Positions 1 to 5,562 of a stretch of 5,562 nucleotides of DNA are shown here, piece after piece (positions within the stretch are counted from its first letter, which is position 1; each line of letters begins with the position of its first letter). The notes below the pieces were generated by a model, which worked only from the letters and a program-made list of their open reading frames with translations, did no database searches and was not told where the DNA came from. A program made the translations under genes and the position numbers. This DNA is from Candidatus Cellulosilyticum pullistercoris (GTDB lineage: Bacteria > Bacillota > Clostridia > Lachnospirales > Cellulosilyticaceae). The stretch spans positions 1 to 5,562 of the forward strand of contig JAHLFQ010000238.1 of the NCBI GenBank assembly GCA_018883705.1. Direction: 5' to 3'.

Positions 1-678
1 TTCATGAGGTTTTAGTTGATAAGCGGTAGCACTTCCGCCTAAAGAATAATTAGATTTAAAGCTAGATGAGCAGAAGCGTTTTACAGCAGCTATTATTTTG
101 CCACCTAAGGCAAAGACACGAATATCGTTGCCTGGATTTGTACAGAGTTCTTGTAATACGAAGTCCTCCGTAGGAAGATGAGCAAGCTTTGTCATAAGGT
201 CTGTTTCATTTTCTATGAGGTATACTTCACTTCCTCCATGTCCATTAACAGACTTTAAAATAACAGGATAGGAAAAAGGAAGGTGTGCTGGGTGAAAGTA
301 GTGCACATTACTAAGCAGCGTTTTGACCGAAGAAATACCTTGACTATTAATCAGTTGATGGGTTTTTCCTTTATGATTACAAATCTCTGTTACGGTGCTA
401 TTATTAAACACCTTGCAGCCCATTTTTTCAAAATGAGTAGCAATCAGGCTATCTCGGGTACGATTAATAACGAAATCTAAATCCATAAGAGGAAGTAAAG
501 TGTGGGTTTTATGAAAAGCCACTAAGCCTTTCTTATCATCTGTACTTAGTATCAATTGATCACGTAATACAAGAGTTAGAGATAAGTTATGATTAGCTGC
601 TTTTTGAAGCAATTCATGAACAAACCATTTGTTTTTTTCATAGTCTTCAGGGTTATAAATTAAGAGGCCTTTATGCAT
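1..678 (-). CDS. RimK-like ATP-grasp ligase, second of a tandem pair (C-terminus cut by window edge)
   Basis: The 226 visible codons lack a stop before the left edge. The protein begins MHKGLLIYN, close to the (W)LIYN start of the upstream neighbour, and resembles it throughout, so the two look like paralogues. An N-terminal pre-ATP-grasp domain covers about residues 1-95. The ATP-grasp fold follows: the nucleotide-binding lysine and glycine loop VILKSVNGHGGSEVYLI (K142, G146, G148, G149), a hinge-like LQEL (175-178), NDIRVF (D185, R187), and KSNYSLGGS (N210). The metal-binding GxD and ExN motifs expected near the C-terminus lie outside the window. ATG at 678 overlaps the upstream stop by 8 nt, and GGAGGT (687-692) sits 8 nt before it, which suggests translational coupling. 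RimK-type enzymes join an amino acid or peptide to a carboxylate through an acyl-phosphate. The substrate is unknown. Family call confident, role not. Confidence 0.85.
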   Translation of the reverse strand, partial: MHKGLLIYNPEDYEKNKWFVHELLQKAANHNLSLTLVLRDQLILSTDDKKGLVAFHKTHTLLPLMDLDFVINRTRDSLIATHFEKMGCKVFNNSTVTEICNHKGKTHQLINSQGISSVKTLLSNVHYFHPAHLPFSYPVILKSVNGHGGSEVYLIENETDLMTKLAHLPTEDFVLQELCTNPGNDIRVFALGGKIIAAVKRFCSSSFKSNYSLGGSATAYQLKPHE

Positions 679-1576
679 GAGAAAGTACCTCCAAGATATG
701 CTTGAAAATAGCTTCTGCTACATCAATGCCTGTACAATCATAGATATTTTTGATATGTGCATTAGAATTGACTTCACAAAGAATCGGCTCATCATTTTCT
801 CCAAATAGCAAGTCAACACCTGTAAAATCAGCACCTAACTCCTTGGTAGCCTTAATAGCAAGCTGACAAAAAGCTTCATTAGGGACATAAGGTGCCATGG
901 AGGCGCCATTAGAGATATTGGCTCTAAAATCTGAATCAGAAAAACGATACATAGAAGCGACAACTTGATCGCCTACAACATAAATACGTACATCGCGTCC
1001 TTTACTTGAAGCAATAAATTCTTGGTAGAGATGAGGTGTATAAAGAAGCTCTTTTTGTTTAGCCATAAGTTCCTCGCGGTTATGAATAAGGTAAACTTGA
1101 GCACCAAAAGAGCCAAAGGCTTCTTTAATTACAAGTGGGTAGCCAAATGTTTCCTCAATCATTTTTGTAAAGCCTAAATCGGCCTTGCCACTACCTGTCC
1201 CATTAAAGAGCATGGCTGAAAAAAGTGTCTTAGGCATTTTAATACCAGCGTTAGCAAGCACCTGAAAAGTAAGGATTTTATCATCACAGTTTTCGATGAC
1301 TTCTCTAGAATTAAAGAGTCTATAGCCAAGTTTTTCGAGTTGTTTAGCAAGGCGTATATCTTTATCTAGAAAAAGGATAAAATCAGGCTTTTGAGAAGCA
1401 GTAGGGGTTTTAATGATAGTTTCACCTGCTTCAATGAAGCAGTAAATCTCGTTATTTGCAATGAGCTCTAATGTGATACCAAGCTTTTTAGCAGCGTGTG
1501 CATAAAGCTCATTAAGTTCCATATATTTAGGGGACCTAAGTCCACCATTATAAATTAGCCAACCATATGTTTGCAA
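671..1576 (-). CDS. RimK-like ATP-grasp ligase (complete, TTG start)
   Basis: This is a complete 301-residue protein of the usual length for RimK-like ATP-grasp ligases, which use ATP to activate a carboxylate and couple it to an amine. Residues 1-95 form the pre-ATP-grasp domain. Then come the conserved D99-K100, the ATP-binding strand and loop PLVIKEAFGSFGAQVYLI (K151, G155, G158), the hinge YQEFI (184-188), GRDVRIYVVG (R194, D195, R197), FRANISNGAS (R218, N220), GVDLL (D255) and the metal-binding CEVNSNAHIKN (E268, N270). All expected catalytic elements are present. The start is TTG: an in-frame TGA lies three codons upstream, GAGGTG sits 7 nt before the TTG, and the next in-frame Met (residue 19) would delete the conserved GWLIYN strand. 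No signal peptide or membrane segment is visible, so the protein is probably cytosolic. It is first in an operon with the overlapping downstream paralogue. Glutamate ligation, as in RimK, is possible but not shown. Confidence 0.92.
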   Translation of the reverse strand: MQTYGWLIYNGGLRSPKYMELNELYAHAAKKLGITLELIANNEIYCFIEAGETIIKTPTASQKPDFILFLDKDIRLAKQLEKLGYRLFNSREVIENCDDKILTFQVLANAGIKMPKTLFSAMLFNGTGSGKADLGFTKMIEETFGYPLVIKEAFGSFGAQVYLIHNREELMAKQKELLYTPHLYQEFIASSKGRDVRIYVVGDQVVASMYRFSDSDFRANISNGASMAPYVPNEAFCQLAIKATKELGADFTGVDLLFGENDEPILCEVNSNAHIKNIYDCTGIDVAEAIFKHILEVLSHA

Positions 1577-1583
1577 TGCAGTT

Positions 1584-1589
1584 CACCTC
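1584..1589 (-). promoter_or_regulatory. Ribosome binding site that fixes the TTG start
   Basis: GAGGTG on the minus strand lies 7 nt before the TTG at 1576. No in-frame ATG or GTG exists between the upstream TGA stop and the TTG, so this site supports the non-ATG start of the first ATP-grasp gene. Confidence 0.75.
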
Positions 1590-1593
1590 GTTT

Positions 1594-1624
1594 AATGTTA
1601 AAAGGTAGTGTTCCTTAAAACATT
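1594..1624 (-). repeat. Imperfect inverted repeat in the leader of the ATP-grasp operon
   Basis: On the minus strand the arms AATGTT-TT-AAGG and CCTT-TT-AACATT flank a 7-nt loop. They give 6 bp and 4 bp of pairing around a 2x2 T/T internal bulge. The element lies between the predicted transcription start (about 1637) and the ribosome binding site. It could be an operator for a dimeric repressor or a weak RNA hairpin. No T-run follows it, so it is not an intrinsic terminator. The function is inferred only from its position. Confidence 0.45.
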
Positions 1625-1643
1625 CCTATTAATATGTACATAA

Positions 1644-1670
1644 ATTATAGCATACTCCTAAGAAAGTAAA
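1644..1670 (-). promoter_or_regulatory. Extended -10 sigma-A promoter for the ATP-grasp operon
   Basis: The minus strand carries TATGCTATAAT: a perfect TATAAT (1644-1649) preceded by the TG-n extension (1650-1652) and the TRTG form (1651-1654). The -35 is weak. The best match is TTTACT (1665-1670, 4 of 6 to TTGACA) with a short 15-bp spacer, as extended -10 promoters tolerate. Transcription would start near 1637, giving a leader of about 60 nt. It lies between the adhE terminator and the first ATP-grasp gene, so that pair can be expressed independently. Confidence 0.7.
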
Positions 1671-1694
1671 AGTTATAACGACTTACTTAAAGGT

Positions 1695-1726
1695 AAAAAG
1701 GGTAAATGCCATGTGCATTTACCCTT
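1695..1726 (-). terminator. Intrinsic terminator of adhE
   Basis: A perfect 12-bp stem has arms AAGGGTAAATGC (1698-1709) and GCATTTACCCTT (1715-1726) around a 5-nt loop. Read on the minus strand it ends in a run of five T (1695-1699). It begins 9 nt after the adhE stop codon. On the plus strand the following sequence is not T-rich, so it should act for adhE only. Confidence 0.92.
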
Positions 1727-1735
1727 GTTAAAATC

Positions 1736-4351
1736 TTATTTACCGTAGTAAGCTTTTCTATAAAGTTCTTCAAGTTCAGTTACTTTTGGAAGTCTTGGAT
1801 TAGCTGTTGTACATTGATCTTCGAATGCTTTATAAGCAAGGTCGTTAATCTTAGAAAGATATTCTTTTTCATCGATATTCATTTCTTTAAGTGTAAATGG
1901 AACATTTACTTCTTTCATTAAGTCTTTAACAGCTTTGACAAGAGATGCAACACCCTCTTCTGGAGTAGAAGCTGGAAGTCCTAACATTCTAGAAATCTCT
2001 TGGTATCTTTCTGGTGCAATGAATTTACCGTATTTTGGCCAAGCCATAAATTTAGTTGGGTTAGACTCACCATTGTAAGCAATAACATGAGGAAGTAAAA
2101 TCGCATTTGCACGACCGTGAGCAATATGGAACTCACCACCAAGTTTATGAGCAAGTGAGTGGTTGATACCAAGGAAAGCATTAGTAAATGCCATACCTGC
2201 CATACATGATGCATTATGCATTTTTTCTCTTGCTTCTGGGTCTTTAGCACCATTTTTATAAGAACGTGGTAAGTATTCAAATACTAATTTAATGGCATGA
2301 AGTGCAAGAGCATCTGTATAGTCAGAAGCTAAAATAGATACATAAGCTTCGATGGCATGTGTTAATACATCAAGTCCTGTATCTGCTGTTGGACCAGCTG
2401 GTACGCTTAGAACGAATTCTGGGTCGATGATTGCTACGTCTGGTGTTAATTCGTAGTCAGCAAGTGGGTATTTCATATTCTGAGATTTATCAGAGATAAC
2501 AGCGAAAGAAGTGACTTCAGAACCTGTACCTGATGTCGTTGGAATAGAAACCATTTTTGCTTTTTGACCTAGTTTAGGGAATTTATAAACACGTTTACGA
2601 ATATCTAAGAATTTTTGAGCCATACCGATGAAGTCAGCTTCTGGATGTTCGTAGAATAACCACATGGCTTTAGCAGCATCCATTGCAGAACCACCACCAA
2701 GAGCGATAATAACGTCTGGGTTAAATGAGTTCATAACAGCTGTCCCTTTTCTTACTGTTGCAAGGTCTGGATCTGGTTCAACTTCGCTAAAGATTTCAAT
2801 AGTTACCTTATTTAAATTTTTATTTAATTGATAAATGACTTTATCAACATAACCGAGTTTAACCATCATTGGGTCAGCGACAATAATTGCACGGGAAATA
2901 TCTGGCATTTTAGAAAGATATTGTACTGAACCTGCTTCAAAGTAAATTTTTTCTGGAATTTTAAACCACTGCATATTCACGCGTCTTTTTGCCACCCTTT
3001 TCTTATTAATTAAGTTTTGAGCCGTTACATTGGATGAGGTAGAGTTGTGTCCGTAAGAACCGCAACCAAGTGTAAGTGAAGGCATAAGTGAGTTATAAAC
3101 ATCTCCAATACCACCAAATGCTGATGGAGAGTTGACAATGATACGACAAGCTTTAAGGCGTTTACCGTATTCATCAATAAGATCATTATTGGTTGTATGA
3201 ATGACAGCTGTGTGGCCAAGTCCACCAAGTTCTACCATCGTTTCAGCTTTTACAATACCGTCTTCTACATCTTTAGCTTTAACAACAGCAAGTACTGGTG
3301 AAAGTTTTTCTCTAGAAAGTGGATAAGCTTCACCAACACCTTCAAGTTCACAGCAGATTACTTTTGTTTCTTTTGGAATGGTGATACCAGCTAGTGCTGC
3401 AATTTCGTATGGGTGTTTACCAACGATAGCTGGACCTGCCATTTGGCGAACTGGATCAATAACAACTGGTTCAAGTTTTTTAACTTCTTCTTTAGTTGCA
3501 AAGTAGCAGCCTTTTGATTTCATAAATGCTACAGCTTTATCATAAATAGGAGCTTCAATAATAGCAGCTTGCTCAGAAGCACAAATCATACCGTTATCAA
3601 ATGATTTAGAAAGAATAAGGTCTGTAAGAGATTGTTCAAGATTTGCAGTTTTTTCAATGAAAGCTGGTACGTTACCAGGTCCGACACCAAGAGCAGGTTT
3701 ACCAGTAGAGTATGCAGCCTTAACCATTGCAGAACCACCTGTTGCAAGAACAGTTGCTACATCAGGATGATTCATAAGTGCGTTTGTTGCTTCAATGGAT
3801 GGTACTTCAATCCATTGAATACAGTTCTCTGGAGCCCCAGCTTTGATTGCAGCATCTCTTACGATAAGAGCAGCTTCCAGGGAGCAATTTTGAGCAGCTG
3901 GGTGGAAGCCAAAGATGATTGGATTACGTGTCTTAGCACATGTGATGGCTTTAAACATTGTTGTAGAAGTTGGGTTAGTTGTAGGTGTAACACCAGCTAC
4001 GATACCTACTGGTTCAGCAATTTCGATGTAGCCTTCCTCTTCATTATCTTCAATAATACCAACTGTTTTTTCGTGTTTAATACTGTGGTAAATGTATTCT
4101 GTAGCGAAGATGTTTTTAGTTACTTTATCTTCGAAGATACCACGGCCTGTTTCTTCAACTGCCATTTTAGCAAGTTTCATTTGAGCGGATAAACCAGCAA
4201 GAGCCATTGCTTTAGTAATTTCATCAACTTGAGCCTGATCAAGTTTCATGTACTCATCAAGAGCTACTTTTGCTTTTTGAACTAAGTCATCTACCATTTG
4301 TTCTGCATTAACTTGAGGTGCTTCATCTTTTACTTTTTTGCTTTCTGCCAT
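1736..4351 (-). CDS. adhE: Bifunctional acetaldehyde-CoA / alcohol dehydrogenase AdhE
   Basis: This 871-residue cytosolic fusion enzyme reduces acetyl-CoA to acetaldehyde and then to ethanol, using two NADH. It is a main electron sink in fermentation and usually assembles into spirosome filaments. The N-terminal aldehyde dehydrogenase domain (about 10-445) has GVTPTTNPTS (120-129), VGPGN (223-227), catalytic Cys257 in GMICASEQ, and NSPSAFGGIGDVYN (407-420). A linker leads to the iron-dependent alcohol dehydrogenase domain (about 460-871) with the nucleotide-binding GGGSAMDAAK (552-561). The metal ligands are D661, H665, H731 and H745, spaced as in E. coli AdhE. All catalytic residues are intact and the length is normal for the family. 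Start: the frame stays open to 4495, but ATG 4351 is preceded by GGGAGG at 9 nt and gives a typical AdhE N-terminus, whereas the extension would cover the promoter and operator. The gene is monocistronic: its own promoter lies upstream and a terminator follows at once. Confidence 0.98.
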   Translation of the reverse strand: MAESKKVKDEAPQVNAEQMVDDLVQKAKVALDEYMKLDQAQVDEITKAMALAGLSAQMKLAKMAVEETGRGIFEDKVTKNIFATEYIYHSIKHEKTVGIIEDNEEEGYIEIAEPVGIVAGVTPTTNPTSTTMFKAITCAKTRNPIIFGFHPAAQNCSLEAALIVRDAAIKAGAPENCIQWIEVPSIEATNALMNHPDVATVLATGGSAMVKAAYSTGKPALGVGPGNVPAFIEKTANLEQSLTDLILSKSFDNGMICASEQAAIIEAPIYDKAVAFMKSKGCYFATKEEVKKLEPVVIDPVRQMAGPAIVGKHPYEIAALAGITIPKETKVICCELEGVGEAYPLSREKLSPVLAVVKAKDVEDGIVKAETMVELGGLGHTAVIHTTNNDLIDEYGKRLKACRIIVNSPSAFGGIGDVYNSLMPSLTLGCGSYGHNSTSSNVTAQNLINKKRVAKRRVNMQWFKIPEKIYFEAGSVQYLSKMPDISRAIIVADPMMVKLGYVDKVIYQLNKNLNKVTIEIFSEVEPDPDLATVRKGTAVMNSFNPDVIIALGGGSAMDAAKAMWLFYEHPEADFIGMAQKFLDIRKRVYKFPKLGQKAKMVSIPTTSGTGSEVTSFAVISDKSQNMKYPLADYELTPDVAIIDPEFVLSVPAGPTADTGLDVLTHAIEAYVSILASDYTDALALHAIKLVFEYLPRSYKNGAKDPEAREKMHNASCMAGMAFTNAFLGINHSLAHKLGGEFHIAHGRANAILLPHVIAYNGESNPTKFMAWPKYGKFIAPERYQEISRMLGLPASTPEEGVASLVKAVKDLMKEVNVPFTLKEMNIDEKEYLSKINDLAYKAFEDQCTTANPRLPKVTELEELYRKAYYGK

Positions 4352-4360
4352 TGTAAATAT

Positions 4361-4366
4361 CCTCCC
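4361..4366 (-). promoter_or_regulatory. Ribosome binding site that fixes the adhE start
   Basis: GGGAGG lies 9 nt upstream of ATG 4351 on the minus strand. It decides between this start and the longer in-frame opening at 4495, which would fall upstream of the predicted transcription start. Confidence 0.9.
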
Positions 4367-4410
4367 TTTAATATCAATAATTTGTATAGTTGTGGTTATT
4401 TTCACCATGA

Positions 4411-4428
4411 TTGTTATAAATTTAACAA
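4411..4428 (-). promoter_or_regulatory. Rex-type redox operator in the adhE leader
   Basis: The minus strand reads TTGTTAAATTTATAACAA. This matches the clostridial Rex operator consensus TTGTTAA-N4-TTAACAA at 13 of 14 defined positions. With one more base on each side (4410-4429) it has perfect 7-bp arms and a 6-nt centre. Rex represses fermentation genes, including adhE, and leaves DNA when NADH/NAD rises. The site lies about 50-70 nt downstream of the predicted start near 4479, so it would act as a roadblock. Alternatively it overlaps a weaker second promoter: TATAAC at 4413-4418 with a poor TTTTTA -35 at 17 bp. The sequence match and target gene agree well. Binding is inferred. Confidence 0.8.
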
Positions 4429-4485
4429 TAAAGGATAAAAATAAAAGGAAATAATACAGTTTAGAATTGTTTGAAATCTTATTGA

Positions 4486-4514
4486 ATAATACCATGCTAT
4501 GAGTTTAATGTCAA
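4486..4514 (-). promoter_or_regulatory. Sigma-A promoter of adhE
   Basis: The minus strand has a perfect -35 TTGACA (4509-4514), a 17-bp spacer, and -10 TATTAT (4486-4491), with TG-n directly before the -10. Transcription should start near 4479, giving a leader of about 128 nt. That leader contains the Rex-type operator and ends in the strong ribosome binding site. Confidence 0.85.
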
Positions 4515-4524
4515 TTGATTTCAA

Positions 4525-4548
4525 ATACAAAATAGGATAATTTTGTAT
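4525..4548. repeat. Perfect inverted repeat upstream of the adhE promoter
   Basis: The arms ATACAAAAT (4525-4533) and ATTTTGTAT (4540-4548) are exact reverse complements around a 6-nt spacer. The 24-bp element begins 11 bp beyond the -35 hexamer of adhE, a position typical of activator sites and some repressor sites. No T-run follows on either strand, so it is not a terminator. The binding protein, if any, is unknown. Confidence 0.5.
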
Positions 4549-4865
4549 GTTGATTCAGTGGGAAGTAGAGAATGAATGCTTCAATTTGCTAATATTTCAA
4601 GATAAAAAGCGTTAAAAAATACACAAATGAAATAAAAAGTATAAAGCGTTATGAAATATTATAGATAAAATTGACAACAAAAAGACTAAGATTTGTATAA
4701 AAATATGAAAAATTTAAGAATATAATATGAGTAATAAATTATAAAATGATATAAATAAACATAAAGCTAGATTTTTCTATTGTTAATTTAAAAACATAAA
4801 GGGCTAAAACAGATAAAATAGTAAGGCAATTAGATATAAGTTTATAGGAGGAATAAGAATATTTA
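4549..4865. other. A+T-rich noncoding stretch, no gene seen
   Basis: No convincing coding region or RNA gene is visible. Small features are two copies of AAAGCGTTA (4606-4614 and 4643-4651) and two of AAACATAAAG (4757-4766 and 4792-4801). A TTGACA (4671-4676) has TATAAA 19 bp downstream on the plus strand, which is a suboptimal spacing. A strong AGGAGG (4846-4851) precedes only a four-codon frame (ATG 4865, stop at 4877-4879). None of these establishes a gene. The stretch may be a wide divergent regulatory region or decayed sequence. Confidence 0.6.
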
Positions 4866-5025
4866 TGTGGACAAAATAATAATATAATCCACAAATTAAA
4901 ATAAGTTATACACAAAATGTTGATAGATTACATAAATTTGTGGATTAATCTAAAAAAAATAAGAAAAAATGTTGGATAAATGACATAGACCTGTGGATAA
5001 ATTGTGAATCGTTATATGTGAATAA
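4866..5025. other. Cluster of six DnaA-box-like 9-mers in A+T-rich noncoding DNA
   Basis: One perfect DnaA box lies at 4992-5000 (TGTGGATAA, the reverse complement of TTATCCACA). TTATACACA at 4906-4914 is the well-known R2-type variant. Four more differ by one base: TGTGGACAA (4866-4874), TAATCCACA (4885-4893), TGTGGATTA (4939-4947) and TGTGAATAA (5017-5025). Two read forward (4885, 4906) and four reverse. A-rich tracts at 4953-4969 separate the third and fourth boxes from the fifth and sixth, as an unwinding element might. Neither dnaA nor dnaN is next to it, so calling it the chromosomal origin is not justified. It could be a DnaA titration or regulatory site, an accessory origin, or binding sites for another protein that recognises TGTGGA. 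Confidence 0.5.
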
Positions 5026-5125
5026 ATTAATATTTAATTCATATACAATGTATATAATAAATAGATGATAAGTTATAATGATAAAATAAAATGCAATCAC
5101 ATTAATAAATTTAAGAACTAATAAT

Positions 5126-5131
5126 GAGGAG
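5126..5131 (+). promoter_or_regulatory. Ribosome binding site of the 117-residue membrane protein
   Basis: GAGGAG lies 6 nt upstream of ATG 5138. It supports this start and the reality of the gene. The ATG at 5124-5126 overlaps the site and is out of frame. Confidence 0.8.
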
Positions 5132-5137
5132 TTTGAG

Positions 5138-5491
5138 ATGGAACAAGAAGATAAAAATTTTCCAATATTAGTATTCATGTTAACCTATATAGGTATTTTG
5201 TGTATGTATTTAGTAACTTATAAACAGGGGTCACCTTTATTATGGGCTTTCTTTATAATTGAGAGATTACTTTCGTTTTCTTATGAGAAAGAGGTAGATG
5301 ATTATTTGGGCGCTATAGAGAAGAGTAAGGTATCTGGGGTAAGTATGGTGATTATTATAGCCTTCACATTATTTACTACGGGGATTTTTTTGTATACGCC
5401 ATTTAAATACCCTGGATTATTTGTTATCTTAATACTAGGAGAAGCGATTGATTTTATTGTTAAAGAATTAAAGAAGAAATTTAAAATTTAA
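5138..5491 (+). CDS. Small integral membrane protein, unrecognised
   Basis: I do not recognise this 117-residue protein. It has three or four membrane segments: about 8-27, a shorter one at 32-47, 66-86 and 91-108. A charged stretch, YEKEVDDYLGAIEKSK (49-64), lies between the second and third. The N-terminus is acidic (MEQEDK) and the C-terminus strongly basic (KELKKKFKI), which favours a cytoplasmic C-terminus. There is no signal-peptidase site or catalytic motif. ATG 5138 follows GAGGAG (5126-5131) at 6 nt. TATAAT sequences at 5053-5058 and 5074-5079 could be its -10, but neither has a convincing -35, and such hexamers are common in this A+T-rich DNA. It is divergent from adhE, downstream of the DnaA-box-like cluster, and ends before its own terminator, so it is probably monocistronic. 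The RBS, codon structure and terminator make it a credible gene. Its function is unknown. Confidence 0.85.
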   Translation: MEQEDKNFPILVFMLTYIGILCMYLVTYKQGSPLLWAFFIIERLLSFSYEKEVDDYLGAIEKSKVSGVSMVIIIAFTLFTTGIFLYTPFKYPGLFVILILGEAIDFIVKELKKKFKI

Positions 5492-5513
5492 TAAGGCATT
5501 ATAAATAGAGAAG

Positions 5514-5537
5514 AAGTGGATAATAGATCCACTTTTT
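5514..5537 (+). terminator. Intrinsic terminator of the membrane-protein gene
   Basis: The arms AAGTGGAT (5514-5521) and ATCCACTT (5527-5534) form a perfect 8-bp stem with a 5-nt loop. They are followed on the plus strand by a T run (5533-5537). It lies 22 nt after the stop codon at 5491. The 25 bases to the window edge hold nothing I can identify. Confidence 0.85.
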
Positions 5538-5562
5538 GTGCGTCTATTCATAGGTGCATGGC

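Noticed and set aside
283..480. 65-codon plus-strand frame
   Set aside because: It is antisense to the second ATP-grasp gene, whose conserved motifs make the minus strand the coding one.
1706..1921. 71-codon plus-strand frame
   Set aside because: It starts inside the adhE terminator hairpin and runs antisense to the adhE 3' end. The Phe-rich product is typical of antisense translation.
1981..3228. Two short minus-strand frames within adhE (1981-2280 and 3025-3228)
   Set aside because: They are out-of-frame shadows inside an intact, highly conserved gene.
3632..4192. 186-codon open frame on the plus strand
   Set aside because: It lies wholly antisense to the AdhE aldehyde dehydrogenase domain and encodes a Cys-rich, low-plausibility protein.
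4352..4495. N-terminal extension of AdhE to 919 residues
   Set aside because: The extra 48 residues are not AdhE-like, would start upstream of the predicted transcription start, and would cover the Rex-type operator. ATG 4351 has a strong ribosome binding site and a typical N-terminus.
4780..4797. Second Rex-like site (TTGTTAATTTAAAAACAT)
   Set aside because: Only the left half fits. The right half has three mismatches, and such half-sites are expected by chance in this A+T-rich DNA.
4866..5025. Chromosomal replication origin (oriC)
   Set aside because: The box cluster is suggestive, but no dnaA, dnaN, rpmH or similar origin-linked gene is visible, so only a DnaA-box-like cluster is reported.
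4945..5178. 77-codon minus-strand frame
   Set aside because: It spans the DnaA-box-like cluster, runs antisense to the start of the membrane-protein gene, and has the Ile/Phe/Asn-rich composition of translated A+T-rich noncoding DNA.
1..5562. Mobile element, CRISPR array, tRNA, rRNA or riboswitch
   Set aside because: I saw no transposase, terminal repeats, regularly spaced repeats, tRNA arms or recognisable riboswitch core on either strand.

Overview
The window looks like chromosomal DNA from a low-GC Gram-positive anaerobe, most likely a clostridium (Lachnospiraceae-like). The reasons are A+T-rich intergenic DNA, strong GGAGG-type ribosome binding sites, sigma-A promoters, a fused fermentative AdhE with a clostridial-type Rex operator, and hairpin-plus-T-run terminators. 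The genus is inferred, not shown.

Layout, left to right. Positions 1-1576 hold two tandem RimK-like ATP-grasp ligase genes on the minus strand. The downstream one runs off the left edge, and its start overlaps the stop of the upstream one by 8 nt. They have their own extended -10 promoter (1644-1670) and an imperfect inverted repeat in the leader. A clear minus-strand terminator (1695-1726) separates them from adhE, which fills 1736-4351 on the minus strand and encodes an 871-residue bifunctional aldehyde/alcohol dehydrogenase. Upstream of adhE are a Rex-type operator (4411-4428), a strong TTGACA-17-TATTAT promoter (4486-4514) and a perfect inverted repeat just beyond the -35 (4525-4548).

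A very A+T-rich gap follows. At 4866-5025 it holds six 9-mers that match the DnaA box or differ from it by one base. This is the most unusual signal in the window. A divergent plus-strand gene (5138-5491) encodes a 117-residue membrane protein I do not recognise, and it ends in its own terminator (5514-5537).

Function. AdhE would reoxidise NADH by converting acetyl-CoA to ethanol, and the Rex-like site fits NADH/NAD-responsive control. The ATP-grasp pair probably makes an amide or peptide bond on an unknown substrate. Nothing links it to AdhE except position, and the terminator and separate promoter argue for independent transcription. The membrane protein and the DnaA-box-like cluster have no evident connection to the other genes.
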